A DNA stretch of 64,000 nucleotides from Comamonadaceae bacterium (GCA_947450675.1 CANFWI010000003.1:50186-114185); one strand, 5' to 3'; shown: positions 34,768 through 43,310, numbered from the stretch's first letter. Numbers and translations are program-made. The notes: generated by a model not told the origin, from the letters alone.

Positions 34768-35349
34768 TCAGTCTTCAATACCGCGCTGAGCCGGGATACC
34801 GGCATGGAAGGCGTGCTTGATTTGCATCATCTCGGTCACGGTGTCGGCCAGCGCAATGATCTCTGGCGGGCAGCGCCGTCCGGTGATGACGACATGCACA
34901 TCGCGCGGCCTGTTTTGCAGTGTCAGCAGCACATCATCCAAAGGCATCCAACCGTAGATCAGCGGGTAGGTCATTTCATCCAGAACGACCATGAAATTCT
35001 CGCCGCTGAGGATGGCCGACTTGGCTTTTTCCCAACCATCACGTGCCAATTGGGACGAACGGTCCAAGTCCGGACTTTTCCAGCTGAAGCCATCCCCAAG
35101 ACCTTCAATCGGAATGCCCATTTGCTCGAACATGCGGTGCTCGCCAAAGCGGGCAGACGGCACTTTCATGAATTGAAAAATCTTCACGTTTTTGCCATGT
35201 ACATGCTGGCGGCCATGCGCCCGCAAAGCCAGGCCAAAGGCGGCGGTGCTTTTGCCCTTGCCGTCACCCGTGTTGACAATAATAAGACCGCGGCGTTCAC
35301 CCGCTGGTCTGTCGTAAGGCTTGACGGTCGGCGCTGTTTCTACGTCCAT
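34768..35349 (-). CDS. cobO: Corrinoid adenosyltransferase CobO/BtuR
   Basis: Transfers the adenosyl group of ATP to the cobalt of cob(I)alamin or cob(I)yrinic acid diamide. 193 residues. Walker A-like [19 protein letters not shown] near residue 28 is the ATP site of the BtuR family. [21 protein letters not shown] near residue 120 and [22 protein letters not shown] near 152 (quoted in part: [14 protein letters not shown]) are family marks. It follows btuD after 30 bases and precedes cbiB by 2. Confidence 0.95.
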   Translation of the reverse strand: MDVETAPTVKPYDRPAGERRGLIIVNTGDGKGKSTAAFGLALRAHGRQHVHGKNVKIFQFMKVPSARFGEHRMFEQMGIPIEGLGDGFSWKSPDLDRSSQLARDGWEKAKSAILSGENFMVVLDEMTYPLIYGWMPLDDVLLTLQNRPRDVHVVITGRRCPPEIIALADTVTEMMQIKHAFHAGIPAQRGIED

Positions 35350-35379
35350 GTGGATTCTTTCAAAGAGGGTTGGAGTAAT

Positions 35380-36183
35380 TCAAATTCTCGGCAATGCCAG
35401 CCATTGACCAGCCAACGCGTGCACAGCAACACGCTGCTCAAAAACGTGCTCAAGTGCCCTGTGCGTGACAGAACTCTGACAGTCACCTTGGTGCGTCACG
35501 CGGCCACCAGACATCACCACCATGTCGTCGGCTTGCAGCGCAAATGAAATCTCGTGCAACACGCTGATCACCGTTTTACCGTGCGAAACTAGTTCACGGG
35601 TTGCCCGCAACCAGTCGGCTTGATGCGGCGGATCAAGGTTGGCCAGCGGTTCGTCCATCAGCAGCACCTCGGCATCAACCGCCAAAGCGCGAGCGAGCAA
35701 CACGCGCTGACGCTCGCCACCCGAGAGCTGACCCAACGGCCGTCCGCGCCAATCCCAAGCGTGCAAACTGCGCAACGATTTTTCGACCAGCGCATGGTCA
35801 GCAGCACTAGGCGCAGCCAGCCATGGCTGATGCGGCAAGCGTCCGAGCATGGCGACGTCATAGACCGTCAGGTCATCGGCAGAGCTTTCGTTTTGCCCTA
35901 GCCAAGACAACTGCTGCGCACGCTGACGACCACGCAGGCCGGCCATGGGCTGACCGAGCAGCGTCACCGTGCCTTGGTGTGGCAACAAACCGGCCAGCAC
36001 CTTGAGCAGCGTCGATTTTCCGGCTCCGTTGGGTCCGACGATGCTGGTCCAGCGTGCGCGTGGCAAGTCCAGAGAAATATCGTTCAGCACCGTGCTGCCG
36101 CCAAGGCTCGCACTGATGCCACGGGCTTGCAGCGCAAACGCGTCCGCTGCTGAGTGGCTCGCATTGAATGAAGACGGCTTCAC
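35380..36183 (-). CDS. btuD: Vitamin B12 ABC transporter ATPase BtuD
   Basis: ATP-binding subunit of the inner-membrane cobalamin importer. 267 residues. Walker A GPNGAGKST lies near residue 52, the Q-loop in WLGQNES, the signature LSGGERQRVLLARALA near 153, Walker B VLLMDEPLANLDP near 174 and the switch histidine in SVLHEIS near 208. The ATG overlaps the btuC stop by 4 bases. The whole FecE-like family looks similar, so the B12 assignment rests on the operon and riboswitch. Confidence 0.93.
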   Translation of the reverse strand: MKPSSFNASHSAADAFALQARGISASLGGSTVLNDISLDLPRARWTSIVGPNGAGKSTLLKVLAGLLPHQGTVTLLGQPMAGLRGRQRAQQLSWLGQNESSADDLTVYDVAMLGRLPHQPWLAAPSAADHALVEKSLRSLHAWDWRGRPLGQLSGGERQRVLLARALAVDAEVLLMDEPLANLDPPHQADWLRATRELVSHGKTVISVLHEISFALQADDMVVMSGGRVTHQGDCQSSVTHRALEHVFEQRVAVHALAGQWLALPRI

Positions 36184-37217
36184 AAGCCGGGCCCCCGCCC
36201 TGTGTGCCTATGCATCAGCCACAACAAGTAACCACCGCCCAAAACAGCCGTCAGCACACCAACGGGCAACTCTTGCGGGGCCGTGAGCCAGCGCGCCAAA
36301 ATGTCGGCGGTGGTCAGCAGCACGGCACCCATCAGGCTGGCCAGCAGCATCAGTTTTCCGTGCGTGGTTTTGACCACCGCGCGAACCAAATGCGGCGCTG
36401 CCAAGCCGACAAAAGCGATCAAACCAGTTTGTGCCACAGCCGTTCCAGTCGCCAACGCCAACACGCCAACCAGCGCCATGCGCATTTGAGGCAGTCGCAA
36501 GCCCAAGCTTTGCGCCGTCGCCTCACCCAGCGACAGGCCGTCCAGCACATGGCTCATCATCCAGGCGGCCAACAGCGTGAGGCACAGCACAGCGGCCATG
36601 ATCACGCAGGCGGTCCAGCCGACAAAACCGGTGCTGCCCAGCATGAACGCCTGCATGGCTTGCATGATCTCAGGCGTGAGCAGCAAAGTCAGCGAGGTCA
36701 ACGCGCCCAACACCACACCCACGACCACGCCCGCCAACAACAAGCGCAAGGTGTGCTGCACACCCTTGGCCAACAACAGCGTCAGCATCACCGCCAGCAC
36801 GGCCCCCACAAAGGCTGCACCCGTCAGTCCAATGCGCGCCAGCCAATGCGTTGCCATCGGCGACAAGCCGAAAAGCGCCATGGACAGGGCCACGCCAAGC
36901 GACGCACCGGAAGCGCTGCCCAGCAAGTACGGATCGGCCAAGGGATTGCGAAACAAGCCTTGCGACACAGCTCCGGCCAGGCCGAGCAACGCGCCCGCCA
37001 ACAAGGCACCCACGGTGCGCGGTAGGCGAATTTCAGCAATGATCTGCATCGCCTGCGGATCTCGCTGCATGTTCATCAAGCTTTCAAAACCCGTGCTGCC
37101 CACGCACACGCCAAGCACCAGCAAACTAACGCATGCCGACAGCAAACCAGCCGCCAAGACCCAAGCCTGACGCTGCTGACGCGCCAAAGGATGGCCATGT
37201 TGAATGTCAGCGCGCAT
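36180..37217 (-). CDS. btuC: Vitamin B12 ABC transporter permease BtuC
   Basis: FecCD-family permease of the cobalamin importer, 345 residues with about ten hydrophobic helices. Marks are RLPRTVGALLAGALLGLAGAVSQGLFRNPLADPYLLG near residue 48 (quoted in part: SQGLFRNPLADPYLLG), SGASLGVALSM, and FVGLAAPHLVRAV near 270, the L-loop region contacting BtuD. It overlaps btuF by 11 bases and btuD by 4. The assignment to B12 rather than siderophore comes from context. Confidence 0.93.
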   Translation of the reverse strand: MRADIQHGHPLARQQRQAWVLAAGLLSACVSLLVLGVCVGSTGFESLMNMQRDPQAMQIIAEIRLPRTVGALLAGALLGLAGAVSQGLFRNPLADPYLLGSASGASLGVALSMALFGLSPMATHWLARIGLTGAAFVGAVLAVMLTLLLAKGVQHTLRLLLAGVVVGVVLGALTSLTLLLTPEIMQAMQAFMLGSTGFVGWTACVIMAAVLCLTLLAAWMMSHVLDGLSLGEATAQSLGLRLPQMRMALVGVLALATGTAVAQTGLIAFVGLAAPHLVRAVVKTTHGKLMLLASLMGAVLLTTADILARWLTAPQELPVGVLTAVLGGGYLLWLMHRHTGRGPGL

Positions 37218-38115
37218 AGCGTTCCAAGCAAGCCGCCATGAGCCGGGCGGCCTCAGCCATTCTCGGACCGGGCCGCACCACCACGTCTGACTCTTGGGGC
37301 GTGAAGATGCAGATGCGTTGGTTCTTCACGGCCTTGATGGCCGACCAGCCCGGATAAGACAACATGGACTGCATGGCGCCACTGCCGACCATGATGATGT
37401 CCGGATTTGCACGCACGACAAACTCGGGGTTCAGGCGCGGAAATGGACCGAGTGCCGCCGGCACGATGTTCTTCACGCCCAGCCGTTGCAGAGTTTCGCC
37501 AATGAAGGACGACTCGCCTGCCGCGTACGGCCCGCGATTGACTTCAAAGTACACCTGCACGTTGCGGGCGGCGGGCGACAACGACTGCGCAGCCGCCGAC
37601 ATGCTGGCGTCGATGAGCCGCCACAAACGCGTTGCGCCTGCCTCTTCAGGCACGTCCAACAAGCGGCCTATTTTTTGCAAGACACGTTGCACGTCGGTGT
37701 GGCGCTGCGCATCCAGCGCGACCACCTTGATGCCGAATGATTCCAGTCGGGCAGTCGCGCGTGAAGTTGTCGCCAGCAACACCACGTCGGGCCGGAGTGC
37801 GACGATCGCTTCAATGTTCGGATCAATATAGCCACCCAGTTGTGGCAACGAGCGCACGCTGGCCGGGTAGTTCGAATACCGATCCACCCCAACCAAACGC
37901 TGACACTGGGCCATGGCGCAAACACTCTCTGTGAGCGATGGCATCAGGCTGATGATCCGCTGCGGACTTTGCGAGAACTGCACGGTGACACCGCGGTCGT
38001 CGGTGACTTGCAGCGCATGGGTTGGCACCCACAGAGCTGACACAAAAAGTACCAGCAACAAGCGCAACGCGGTTGAAAAAAACACTGGCCGGCGTGGCAA
38101 AATACCGAGCTTCAT
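37207..38115 (-). CDS. btuF: Periplasmic cobalamin-binding protein BtuF
   Basis: Receptor of the BtuCD importer. 302 residues with an N-terminal signal peptide (TALRLLLVLFVSALWVPTHA, cleavage near residue 34). It has the two-lobed class III binding fold: RIISLMPSLTESVCAMA near 53, LVGVDRYSNYPASV, LPQLGGYIDPNIEAIVALRPDVV near 92 (quoted in part: LGGYIDPNIEAIVALRPD) and PDIIMVGSGAMQSM near 238. It lies between cobU and btuC with short overlaps. A second, signal-less relative is encoded at 38677. Confidence 0.92.
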   Translation of the reverse strand: MKLGILPRRPVFFSTALRLLLVLFVSALWVPTHALQVTDDRGVTVQFSQSPQRIISLMPSLTESVCAMAQCQRLVGVDRYSNYPASVRSLPQLGGYIDPNIEAIVALRPDVVLLATTSRATARLESFGIKVVALDAQRHTDVQRVLQKIGRLLDVPEEAGATRLWRLIDASMSAAAQSLSPAARNVQVYFEVNRGPYAAGESSFIGETLQRLGVKNIVPAALGPFPRLNPEFVVRANPDIIMVGSGAMQSMLSYPGWSAIKAVKNQRICIFTPQESDVVVRPGPRMAEAARLMAACLERYAR

Positions 38116-38690
38116 GCCGAGGCCTTTAACGTCAAGGGCAAGCCAGCAGCCATCAGCGTCACACGCTCACAAACCTGGGCAATATCTTGATTCAAACAAC
38201 CCAAGGCATCGACAAAAGCACGGGTCTCACGGCCCATGGGAATCACGCCCAGACCGATCTCGTTGCCGACCAGCACCACCGGCCCTTGCGCAAGCTGGAT
38301 GGCAGAGAGCAAACCCGTGATCGCCAGCGGGACAGCCTGCGCACGCGTCGAGGCGTCTAGGTCGGCCACGACTTCAGCCGGCATCAACAGATTGGTCAAC
38401 CATAGCGTCAGACAGTCCACCACCACCAAGGTGTGCGCGTTTGCATGGCGGGCAATGGCTTCACCAAGTTTGAACGGCTCCTCCACTGTTTGCATGCGCG
38501 GCACGCGCTCAGCGCGGTCTTGTTGATGGCGACGAATACGCGTTGCCATTTCTTCGTCCCAAGGCTGACCGGTCGCGATCAGCACTGCTTGATGTGTTGG
38601 CGATTGCGCCAACCAGTCGCGCGCCAACAACTCGGCGCGACGCGACTTGCCGCTTTTTTGGCCGCCCAGAATAAGCTCAGTTCGTGCCAT
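38112..38690 (-). CDS. cobU: Adenosylcobinamide kinase/guanylyltransferase CobU
   Basis: Phosphorylates adenosylcobinamide and adds GMP to give adenosylcobinamide-GDP. 192 residues from ATG 38690 (MARTELILGGQKSGKSRRAE), with the P-loop GGQKSGKS at residues 9-16. The guanylyl-accepting histidine should lie in ATRIRRHQQDRAERV near residue 48. VDCLTLWLTNLL near 92 and VGNEIGLGVIPMGRETR near 140 are family motifs. It overlaps the upstream binding-protein gene by 14 bases and btuF by 4. Confidence 0.94.
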   Translation of the reverse strand: MARTELILGGQKSGKSRRAELLARDWLAQSPTHQAVLIATGQPWDEEMATRIRRHQQDRAERVPRMQTVEEPFKLGEAIARHANAHTLVVVDCLTLWLTNLLMPAEVVADLDASTRAQAVPLAITGLLSAIQLAQGPVVLVGNEIGLGVIPMGRETRAFVDALGCLNQDIAQVCERVTLMAAGLPLTLKASA

Positions 38691-39498
38691 GCTCAGCGCT
38701 CCAAGCCATGACGATGCGGTGCAATTGCTCCACACCATCGGTCAATGCAGCCGGCCCCGGCTGCAAAATATCGGCTGATTTGATCTCAAAAATCTGCCCC
38801 GTTTTCACCGCATTCACCTCGGCCCAACCCGGCCGCGCCAACACATGCGCCGGCCTGAAACGCCGGCCACACCAGGACCCGATGATGATGTCCGGTTGAC
38901 GCGCCACGATGTCTGCGCCGTCGGCAATGATGCGGCCCTTGCCCATCGGTTCACGCGCCAGTTCAGGAAAGCAATCGTCACCACCCGCGATGCCGATCAG
39001 CTCAGAAACCCAGGCAATTGCGCTGATGTGCGGGTCATACCACTCTTCAAAATAAACACGTGGCCGACGCGGCAGCGTTGCGGCCGCCTGCGCGATGTCG
39101 TTCAGCCGCTGCTGCATGACGTTGATGAGCGCCAACCCTTTGTCGGCTTGCCCGACCATCGCCGCCAATTGAAACATCATCGAGAAAATCTCAGCCACGC
39201 TGCGCTGGTTGAAGATCGTGACCTGCACGCCCGCACGAATGAGTTGCGCCGCAATGTCAGCCTGAAGATCAGAAAAACCAATCACACAGTCCGGCTTGAG
39301 TTCCACGATCTTGTCGATCTTGGCACTCAAAAAAGCGCTGACCTTCGGCTTCTCAACGCGCGCTTGCGGCGGCCGCACGGTGTAACCAGAAATCCCCACA
39401 ATGCGCCGCTCCTCCCCCAACAGATAAAGCCACTCAGTGGGTTCTTCTGTCAGGCAGACGATGCGTTGGGGGCCTAGGTGGCCAAGCGAATTAGTCAT
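38677..39498 (-). CDS. BtuF-like cobalamin-binding protein without a signal peptide
   Basis: 273-residue protein with the periplasmic-binding-protein fold of BtuF: RIVCLTEEPTEWLYLLGEERR near residue 13 (quoted in part: RIVCLTEEPTEWLYLLG), RIVGISGYTVRP, KIDKIVELKPDCVIGFSDLQ near 60 and QPDIIIGSWCGRRF near 200. Unlike BtuF at 37207 it begins directly with the mature-like fold, and no in-frame start further upstream would add a leader. As encoded it should stay in the cytoplasm. Its role (storage, hand-over of corrinoid, or a remote relative with another ligand) is unknown. It lies between btuB and cobU in the riboswitch operon. Confidence 0.82.
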   Translation of the reverse strand: MTNSLGHLGPQRIVCLTEEPTEWLYLLGEERRIVGISGYTVRPPQARVEKPKVSAFLSAKIDKIVELKPDCVIGFSDLQADIAAQLIRAGVQVTIFNQRSVAEIFSMMFQLAAMVGQADKGLALINVMQQRLNDIAQAAATLPRRPRVYFEEWYDPHISAIAWVSELIGIAGGDDCFPELAREPMGKGRIIADGADIVARQPDIIIGSWCGRRFRPAHVLARPGWAEVNAVKTGQIFEIKSADILQPGPAALTDGVEQLHRIVMAWSAEHGTN

Positions 39499-39533
39499 AA
39501 GAAAGGATGGTAATGCGCTCGACCGACGACGGC

Positions 39534-41450
39534 TTAAAAGGCTACTCGAACGCCGGCTGTCACGGCACGACCTGCTTCAGGGTAAATGCTGTTCGTTTGG
39601 CCGCCGAAACAGTCAAAAGCCTGCGTGTAATACTTGTTATTGGTCAGATTCGTGGCGCCCACAAAAACCTCTGACTTAGACCAACGGTAGGCGTAGCGGA
39701 CATTGGCGGTTGCATACGCGGGCATTGAGCATGCGTTGGCAAAGTCGGGATGCTGCGAGCCGACCCAGTTCACGCCGCCAGTCACAAAGTGCTTCTCCAC
39801 TGGCATCCATTCGGTTTGCAGTGACAGCGTGCGGCGTGGTGTCAGGGGCACCAGCGACCCGGCATAAGGTCCGGACACAAAAGTCGACTTGCGAAGCGCT
39901 GCGTTGACTCGAAACTTCAGGTTCTTTGCGTAGGCGTAAGTGCCATCGAGTTCAAAGCCTGTGCGCAGGGTTGGGTCGAGATTGACGTTGCGGTACGGAA
40001 TTGGGTCCAAAGCGATCTCATTGGTCAACGCGCTTCGATAAAGACGAGCATCCAATTTGACAGCGCCCGCAGCGTAGGTGGAGCCCAGTTCGCTGTCCTT
40101 GGAGCGCTGAGGCCGCAAAGTGGCTCCTGGCAAGGTAAAAGACAACTCGTCCACATTGGCGAGTCGGTAACTATCCCCAACGCGGCCATAAACAGAAATT
40201 CGCTCATTCAAAGGTTGGCGCAGACCAAATTCCCAAGCGTTCTGACGATCGATCAGGCCTGGCGCAACATAAGACAGCTGCTTGTTGATCTGTTCAGTTC
40301 GTGCGCCAACAGTTAGCAATGTCTTGGTAGAAGCCAGGGTCAACTCATCCCTGGCGTACAAGGCCCGTGAAGACTGTGTATCGGGTGCGCCACCTGAACC
40401 CAAAGTTTCGCGAGACCAACTTGCGTAATCACTTCCAAACACCAAGCGGCTTGTAAAATCATTTCGCTTTTGGGTATTAACAACCCGAAGTCCGAGGGTA
40501 TTGGCGTGAATATCGTATGCGTAAGTCCCAGAATAAGCGCGAAGCGTTTTTTCACGGCTTCCAGCATTGGCAATTAGCTGCCAGTCACCCAAGTCCGCCT
40601 CTGCAAAAAGACCAGACTTCGAATTGGAAATTTGTGCATTGTCAGAAGTTGAGTTTGACTTGCGTGGATTAGCCGCATATTCGTCTGCGGTGAGAGGGCC
40701 AGGCAAACCGGTCTTCAGATCATCGTTAGATTGACTCGCCCCGACCCGCAGCCATTCATTACTCCACTGCGCGACGGAAGACAACGCGTTGGATCGCGAA
40801 TGAAAGTTGTCGCGATGATTGTCAGCCTCGCGGTTCATGGCATTCACATCTAAGGAGAAACCACCGCTGGCCAAAGTCGCATTGGCCCGTCCTTCTCGCA
40901 AACCATAACTACCCGCTGCGGCATAAATCGACGCCGCATTTTGACGGGCCACGCCTTTGCCGCTCTTGGTGGTGATGATGATCACGCCACCCGTGGCGCC
41001 CTCGCCATACAGCACCGCCCCGCTGCCGCGAATCACTTCAATCTGAGTGACCGACTCGATCGGAATTCCCGCCAACCGGGTGCCACCTGTATCAGCTTCG
41101 CTGATGCGAATACCGTCAACCACGACCACTTGGTTACTGTCCGACGTAATCCCAAAGCCACGCAAGTCAAGCGCGTAGTCGCCACCACCATAAAAATCCT
41201 GACGACCAGGAACACCCAGCAAACGCATGATGGCCTCGTTCACCGTTGCCGCGCCTGAACGCTGAATGTCTTCAGCCGTGATGACGCTGGTTCCGAATGG
41301 TTGGGCATCGCGCGGACCCGCCACGCGACTACCGCTCACCACCGTTTCGGGCAAGGTGTCAGGAGAAACAGCTTGTCCTATGGCCACAAAAGAAGCGGGC
41401 AAAGTCAATGCAAGCACGGCAAAGCGCACAGGTAAAAGTGAAAATTTCAT
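39534..41450 (-). CDS. btuB: TonB-dependent cobalamin receptor BtuB
   Basis: Outer-membrane gated beta-barrel for cobalamin uptake, 638 residues from ATG 41450. A signal peptide (about residues 1-26) is followed by a TonB-box-like DTLPETVVSGSR. A plug domain carries GVPGRQDFYGGGDYALDLRG (about residues 82-101), VVVDGIRISEAD and IEVIRGSGAVLYGEGATGGV near 130 (quoted in part: RGSGAVLYGEGATGGVI). The barrel ends with aromatic VTAGVRVAF. A TTG nine bases upstream is not needed. It is the first gene behind the cobalamin riboswitch, which supports the B12 assignment. Confidence 0.92.
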   Translation of the reverse strand: MKFSLLPVRFAVLALTLPASFVAIGQAVSPDTLPETVVSGSRVAGPRDAQPFGTSVITAEDIQRSGAATVNEAIMRLLGVPGRQDFYGGGDYALDLRGFGITSDSNQVVVVDGIRISEADTGGTRLAGIPIESVTQIEVIRGSGAVLYGEGATGGVIIITTKSGKGVARQNAASIYAAAGSYGLREGRANATLASGGFSLDVNAMNREADNHRDNFHSRSNALSSVAQWSNEWLRVGASQSNDDLKTGLPGPLTADEYAANPRKSNSTSDNAQISNSKSGLFAEADLGDWQLIANAGSREKTLRAYSGTYAYDIHANTLGLRVVNTQKRNDFTSRLVFGSDYASWSRETLGSGGAPDTQSSRALYARDELTLASTKTLLTVGARTEQINKQLSYVAPGLIDRQNAWEFGLRQPLNERISVYGRVGDSYRLANVDELSFTLPGATLRPQRSKDSELGSTYAAGAVKLDARLYRSALTNEIALDPIPYRNVNLDPTLRTGFELDGTYAYAKNLKFRVNAALRKSTFVSGPYAGSLVPLTPRRTLSLQTEWMPVEKHFVTGGVNWVGSQHPDFANACSMPAYATANVRYAYRWSKSEVFVGATNLTNNKYYTQAFDCFGGQTNSIYPEAGRAVTAGVRVAF

Positions 41451-41464
41451 AAAACACAATCAAC

Positions 41465-41495
41465 AAAAAAGCCCTCACCGGCTTCCCCGCCAGTG
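41465..41495 (-). terminator. Expression-platform terminator of the cobalamin riboswitch
   Basis: On the minus strand CACTGGC-GGGGAA-GCCGGTG (41495-41476) forms a 7-bp stem with one G-U pair. AGGGC and six T at 41465-41470 follow, 15 bases before the btuB start. It probably folds when the aptamer binds cobalamin, stopping transcription of the operon. Confidence 0.7.
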
Positions 41496-41544
41496 CATGA
41501 GCGTTACGAACGCGCACTTTCAAAAAAAGGACGCACGTTCACCT

Positions 41545-41795
41545 TGTTGGCCGGTATCCGGGCTAGCGAAGCTACCTTCATCGCCTTCCCAAGCACTTGT
41601 TCAAGGCGCTCAGTGGCTAGTGATGAAAGCGGAATGCAGTTTCAGGCTATGAGCTCAAAACGCATTCGTTCGTTTTACCGTTGCGGGGGCAGCGCAGGTT
41701 AGAAGACTTGGCGCCAGCTCACCTTGACGGTGTGCTTGGCCTCAGCTCCCTCCTGCTTCCCGTTGAACTGCGGCATGTGAACCACACCGCGAGCA
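41545..41795 (-). promoter_or_regulatory. Cobalamin riboswitch
   Basis: Minus-strand leader of btuB with the ordered conserved blocks of the AdoCbl riboswitch: GGTGTGGTTCAC (41788-41777), AACGGGAAGCAGG (from about 41764), GCTGCCCCCGCAACGGTAA (41693-41675), AGCCACTGAG near 41619-41610, GGGAAGGCGA (41590-41581) and AGCCCGGATACCGGCC (41564-41549). Binding of the coenzyme should switch off btuB and the twelve cobalamin genes after it. The terminator at 41465-41495 is the likely output. Confidence 0.93.
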
Positions 41796-41852
41796 CCAAC
41801 AACGAACATTCTACGTGCCGATAGTTCCTTCAACCCTACAATTCACCCTGCT

Positions 41853-42095
41853 ATGGCAGACACCCCCCAAATTGAACAGCTTGTTGATCGCGTAGAACGC
41901 CTGTTGCTGCGCTATGACGAATTGCTGCGAACTAACACGCTACTCAACCAACATGTGGATGCCCTCACGCTGGAGCGCGACTCACTGAAGTCGCGCCTGA
42001 ATGCAGCACGCGCACGCGTTGACGGCTTGCTGGATCGCTTGCCAAAACTTGAAGTCGACGGGTCTTCCGGCTCGGCCACGGAGAACCCATCATGA
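41853..42095 (+). CDS. ZapB-like coiled-coil protein (TIGR02449 type)
   Basis: 80-residue, almost wholly helical protein (heptad-like pattern over residues 6-65: IEQLVDRVERLLLRYDELL, then LEMDALTLERD-like spacing seen as VDALTLERDSLKSRL). It resembles ZapB and the short coiled-coil genes that precede zapA in beta- and gammaproteobacteria, and it probably helps organise the Z-ring. Its stop overlaps the zapA start by 4 bases. TACAAT at 41837-41842 lies only 11 bases ahead of the ATG, so the transcript may have a very short leader. Confidence 0.82.
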   Translation: MADTPQIEQLVDRVERLLLRYDELLRTNTLLNQHVDALTLERDSLKSRLNAARARVDGLLDRLPKLEVDGSSGSATENPS

Positions 42096-42427
42096 AGCAA
42101 CTTGAAGTCACGATCATGGGCCAGAGCTATTTGCTGGGTTGCCCCGACGGCGGTGACGCCCGTCTGCTGGAAGCCGTCGACAAAGTCGACATCGCCATGT
42201 GCAAGATCCGCGACGCCGGCAAGATCAAGGCGCGCGACCGGATTGCCGTGCTCGCGGCTCTGAATTTAGCCTTTGAGTTGTCCGACCGGCCGGCAACGCC
42301 AGCGCCGGTGATGCGCCCTGCAGGTGCCGCCAATGACGCGCCAAATGATTCCCCTGACAACGCCCAAATCAGCGCCCTGCTGAGCCGACTCGACACCGCT
42401 CTGGGTGTTGACGGCCGATTGCTTTAA
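42092..42427 (+). CDS. zapA: Cell division protein ZapA
   Basis: FtsZ-binding protein that bundles protofilaments at mid-cell. 111 residues. The N-terminal domain has VTIMGQSYLLGCPDGGDARLLEAVDKVD (quoted in part: VTIMGQSYLLGCPDGGD), followed by KIKARDRIAVLAALNLAFEL, the family core, and a C-terminal helix. It is preceded and overlapped by the ZapB-like gene. As in many proteobacteria, the 6S RNA gene follows directly, here about 70 bases downstream. Confidence 0.94.
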   Translation: MKQLEVTIMGQSYLLGCPDGGDARLLEAVDKVDIAMCKIRDAGKIKARDRIAVLAALNLAFELSDRPATPAPVMRPAGAANDAPNDSPDNAQISALLSRLDTALGVDGRLL

Positions 42428-42496
42428 CCCCTAGTCGACGCCGCTGACTTGACCATTCAGCAGTGGACGTCAGCCTGAACGCGCCTACAATCAAAC

Positions 42497-42672
42497 CGTC
42501 TGCGTTACTTGCTGGGTTTTATACTTCCTTGTACCAATGCTTTTTAAGCACGGGCTTGGTAAATTGTCAGGTAGGTGTGATCGTCTCGCGTTAGACGGCC
42601 CCGAAGCCTGGCTGCCCTCGCCCACCTGAACCCTGGTTCAGGATGACGATCCAGCCGTTTCGCAGACACCTT
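42497..42672 (+). ncRNA. ssrS: 6S RNA
   Basis: About 176 nt directly behind zapA, the usual place of ssrS. The ends pair (GTCTGCG near 42498 with CGCAGAC near 42661-42667). An internal hairpin CGTCT-CGCGTT-AGACG lies in the middle and CCTGAA-CCCTGG-TTCAGG at 42625-42642, matching the rod-with-bubble plan of 6S RNA that binds and inhibits sigma70 RNA polymerase. TACAAT at 42486-42491 is a good -10 box. Exact ends are estimated. The last 43 bases are repeated at 43704. Confidence 0.85.
42630..42672 (+). repeat. 43-bp direct repeat, left copy (3' end of 6S RNA)
   Basis: These 43 bases, the 3' part of the 6S gene, recur without mismatch at 43704-43746. The copies are 1074 bases apart and flank the parDE module. 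The arrangement is that of an attachment site duplicated when an element integrates into the end of an RNA gene. Confidence 0.92.
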
Positions 42673-43007
42673 TCCCTATAAATCAACGACTTAGCTCAAC
42701 ACAGTTCTGCAAGGTCGTACAGCAATCATCCCTGCGTCGCAACGGCGCCACTCCACTTCACCGTGCTCTTATGCAGCACATCTCCCGACCTGATCGGTAG
42801 CCTTGGCCGTTGTGCACTGTCGGGCATCACAAATACGGTCAGAACCCGCGTTAAATAGAAGTTTCAGCAAATTCATAAAGTGTTGTACTTTCGATGGTTT
42901 TGACACTGCTTAACGCGCTGCCACGTGAAGCAAATTTCCAAAGACTTTGCTGAATACGCTTGAGCGTTGGGGTGAATTCCAGAGCGGCATCGCTGCAAGT
43001 GGATAAA

Positions 43008-43032
43008 TGCCATAAGATGGCAATCTTTGCCA
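43008..43032. promoter_or_regulatory. Overlapping palindromes, probable parDE operator
   Basis: TGCCAT-AAG-ATGGCA (43008-43022) and TGGCAA-TCT-TTGCCA (43018-43032) share TGGCA. Three alternating half-sites 15 bases before parD fit binding of ribbon-helix-helix dimers side by side. TAAGAT (43013-43018), a possible -10, lies inside, so binding would repress. Confidence 0.65.
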
Positions 43033-43046
43033 CTCAAGAAGGTTCT

Positions 43047-43310
43047 ATGGCTTTAAATGTATCTTTGCCGATGGAGCTTGAAGCGCGGGTGCGACAGCAT
43101 GTTGCATCGGGTCTTTATGGCTCGGCCAGTGAAGTCATCCGCGAAGCACTGCGCCTGTTCGAGGCTTATCACGCAGTGCAGCAATCCAGTCTGGCCACCA
43201 TCAGGGCCGACATCGCTCAAGGCATGGCAGATGTGAACGCGGGTCACGTCAGCAAAATGGACATGGCCGCCATCAAGTCCCAAGGCCGTGCGCTTAAGAA
43301 AACGTCCTGA
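43047..43310 (+). CDS. parD: ParD-type antitoxin
   Basis: 87-residue ribbon-helix-helix antitoxin. The N-terminal DNA-binding part reads MALNVSLPMELEARVRQHV and continues with SGLYGSASEVIREALRLFEA, the CopG/ParD family core. The C-terminal half would wrap the toxin. An AAGAAGG ribosome site lies 5 bases before the ATG at 43047; the longer frame starting at 42960 runs through the operator and is not used. Its stop overlaps the parE start by one base. It should neutralise ParE and repress its own promoter. Confidence 0.9.
   Translation: MALNVSLPMELEARVRQHVASGLYGSASEVIREALRLFEAYHAVQQSSLATIRADIAQGMADVNAGHVSKMDMAAIKSQGRALKKTS

Noticed and set aside
42851..43033. Minus-strand ORF of 60 codons overlapping the parD start
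   Set aside because: It runs through the parDE operator, has no clear ribosome site and resembles no family I know.
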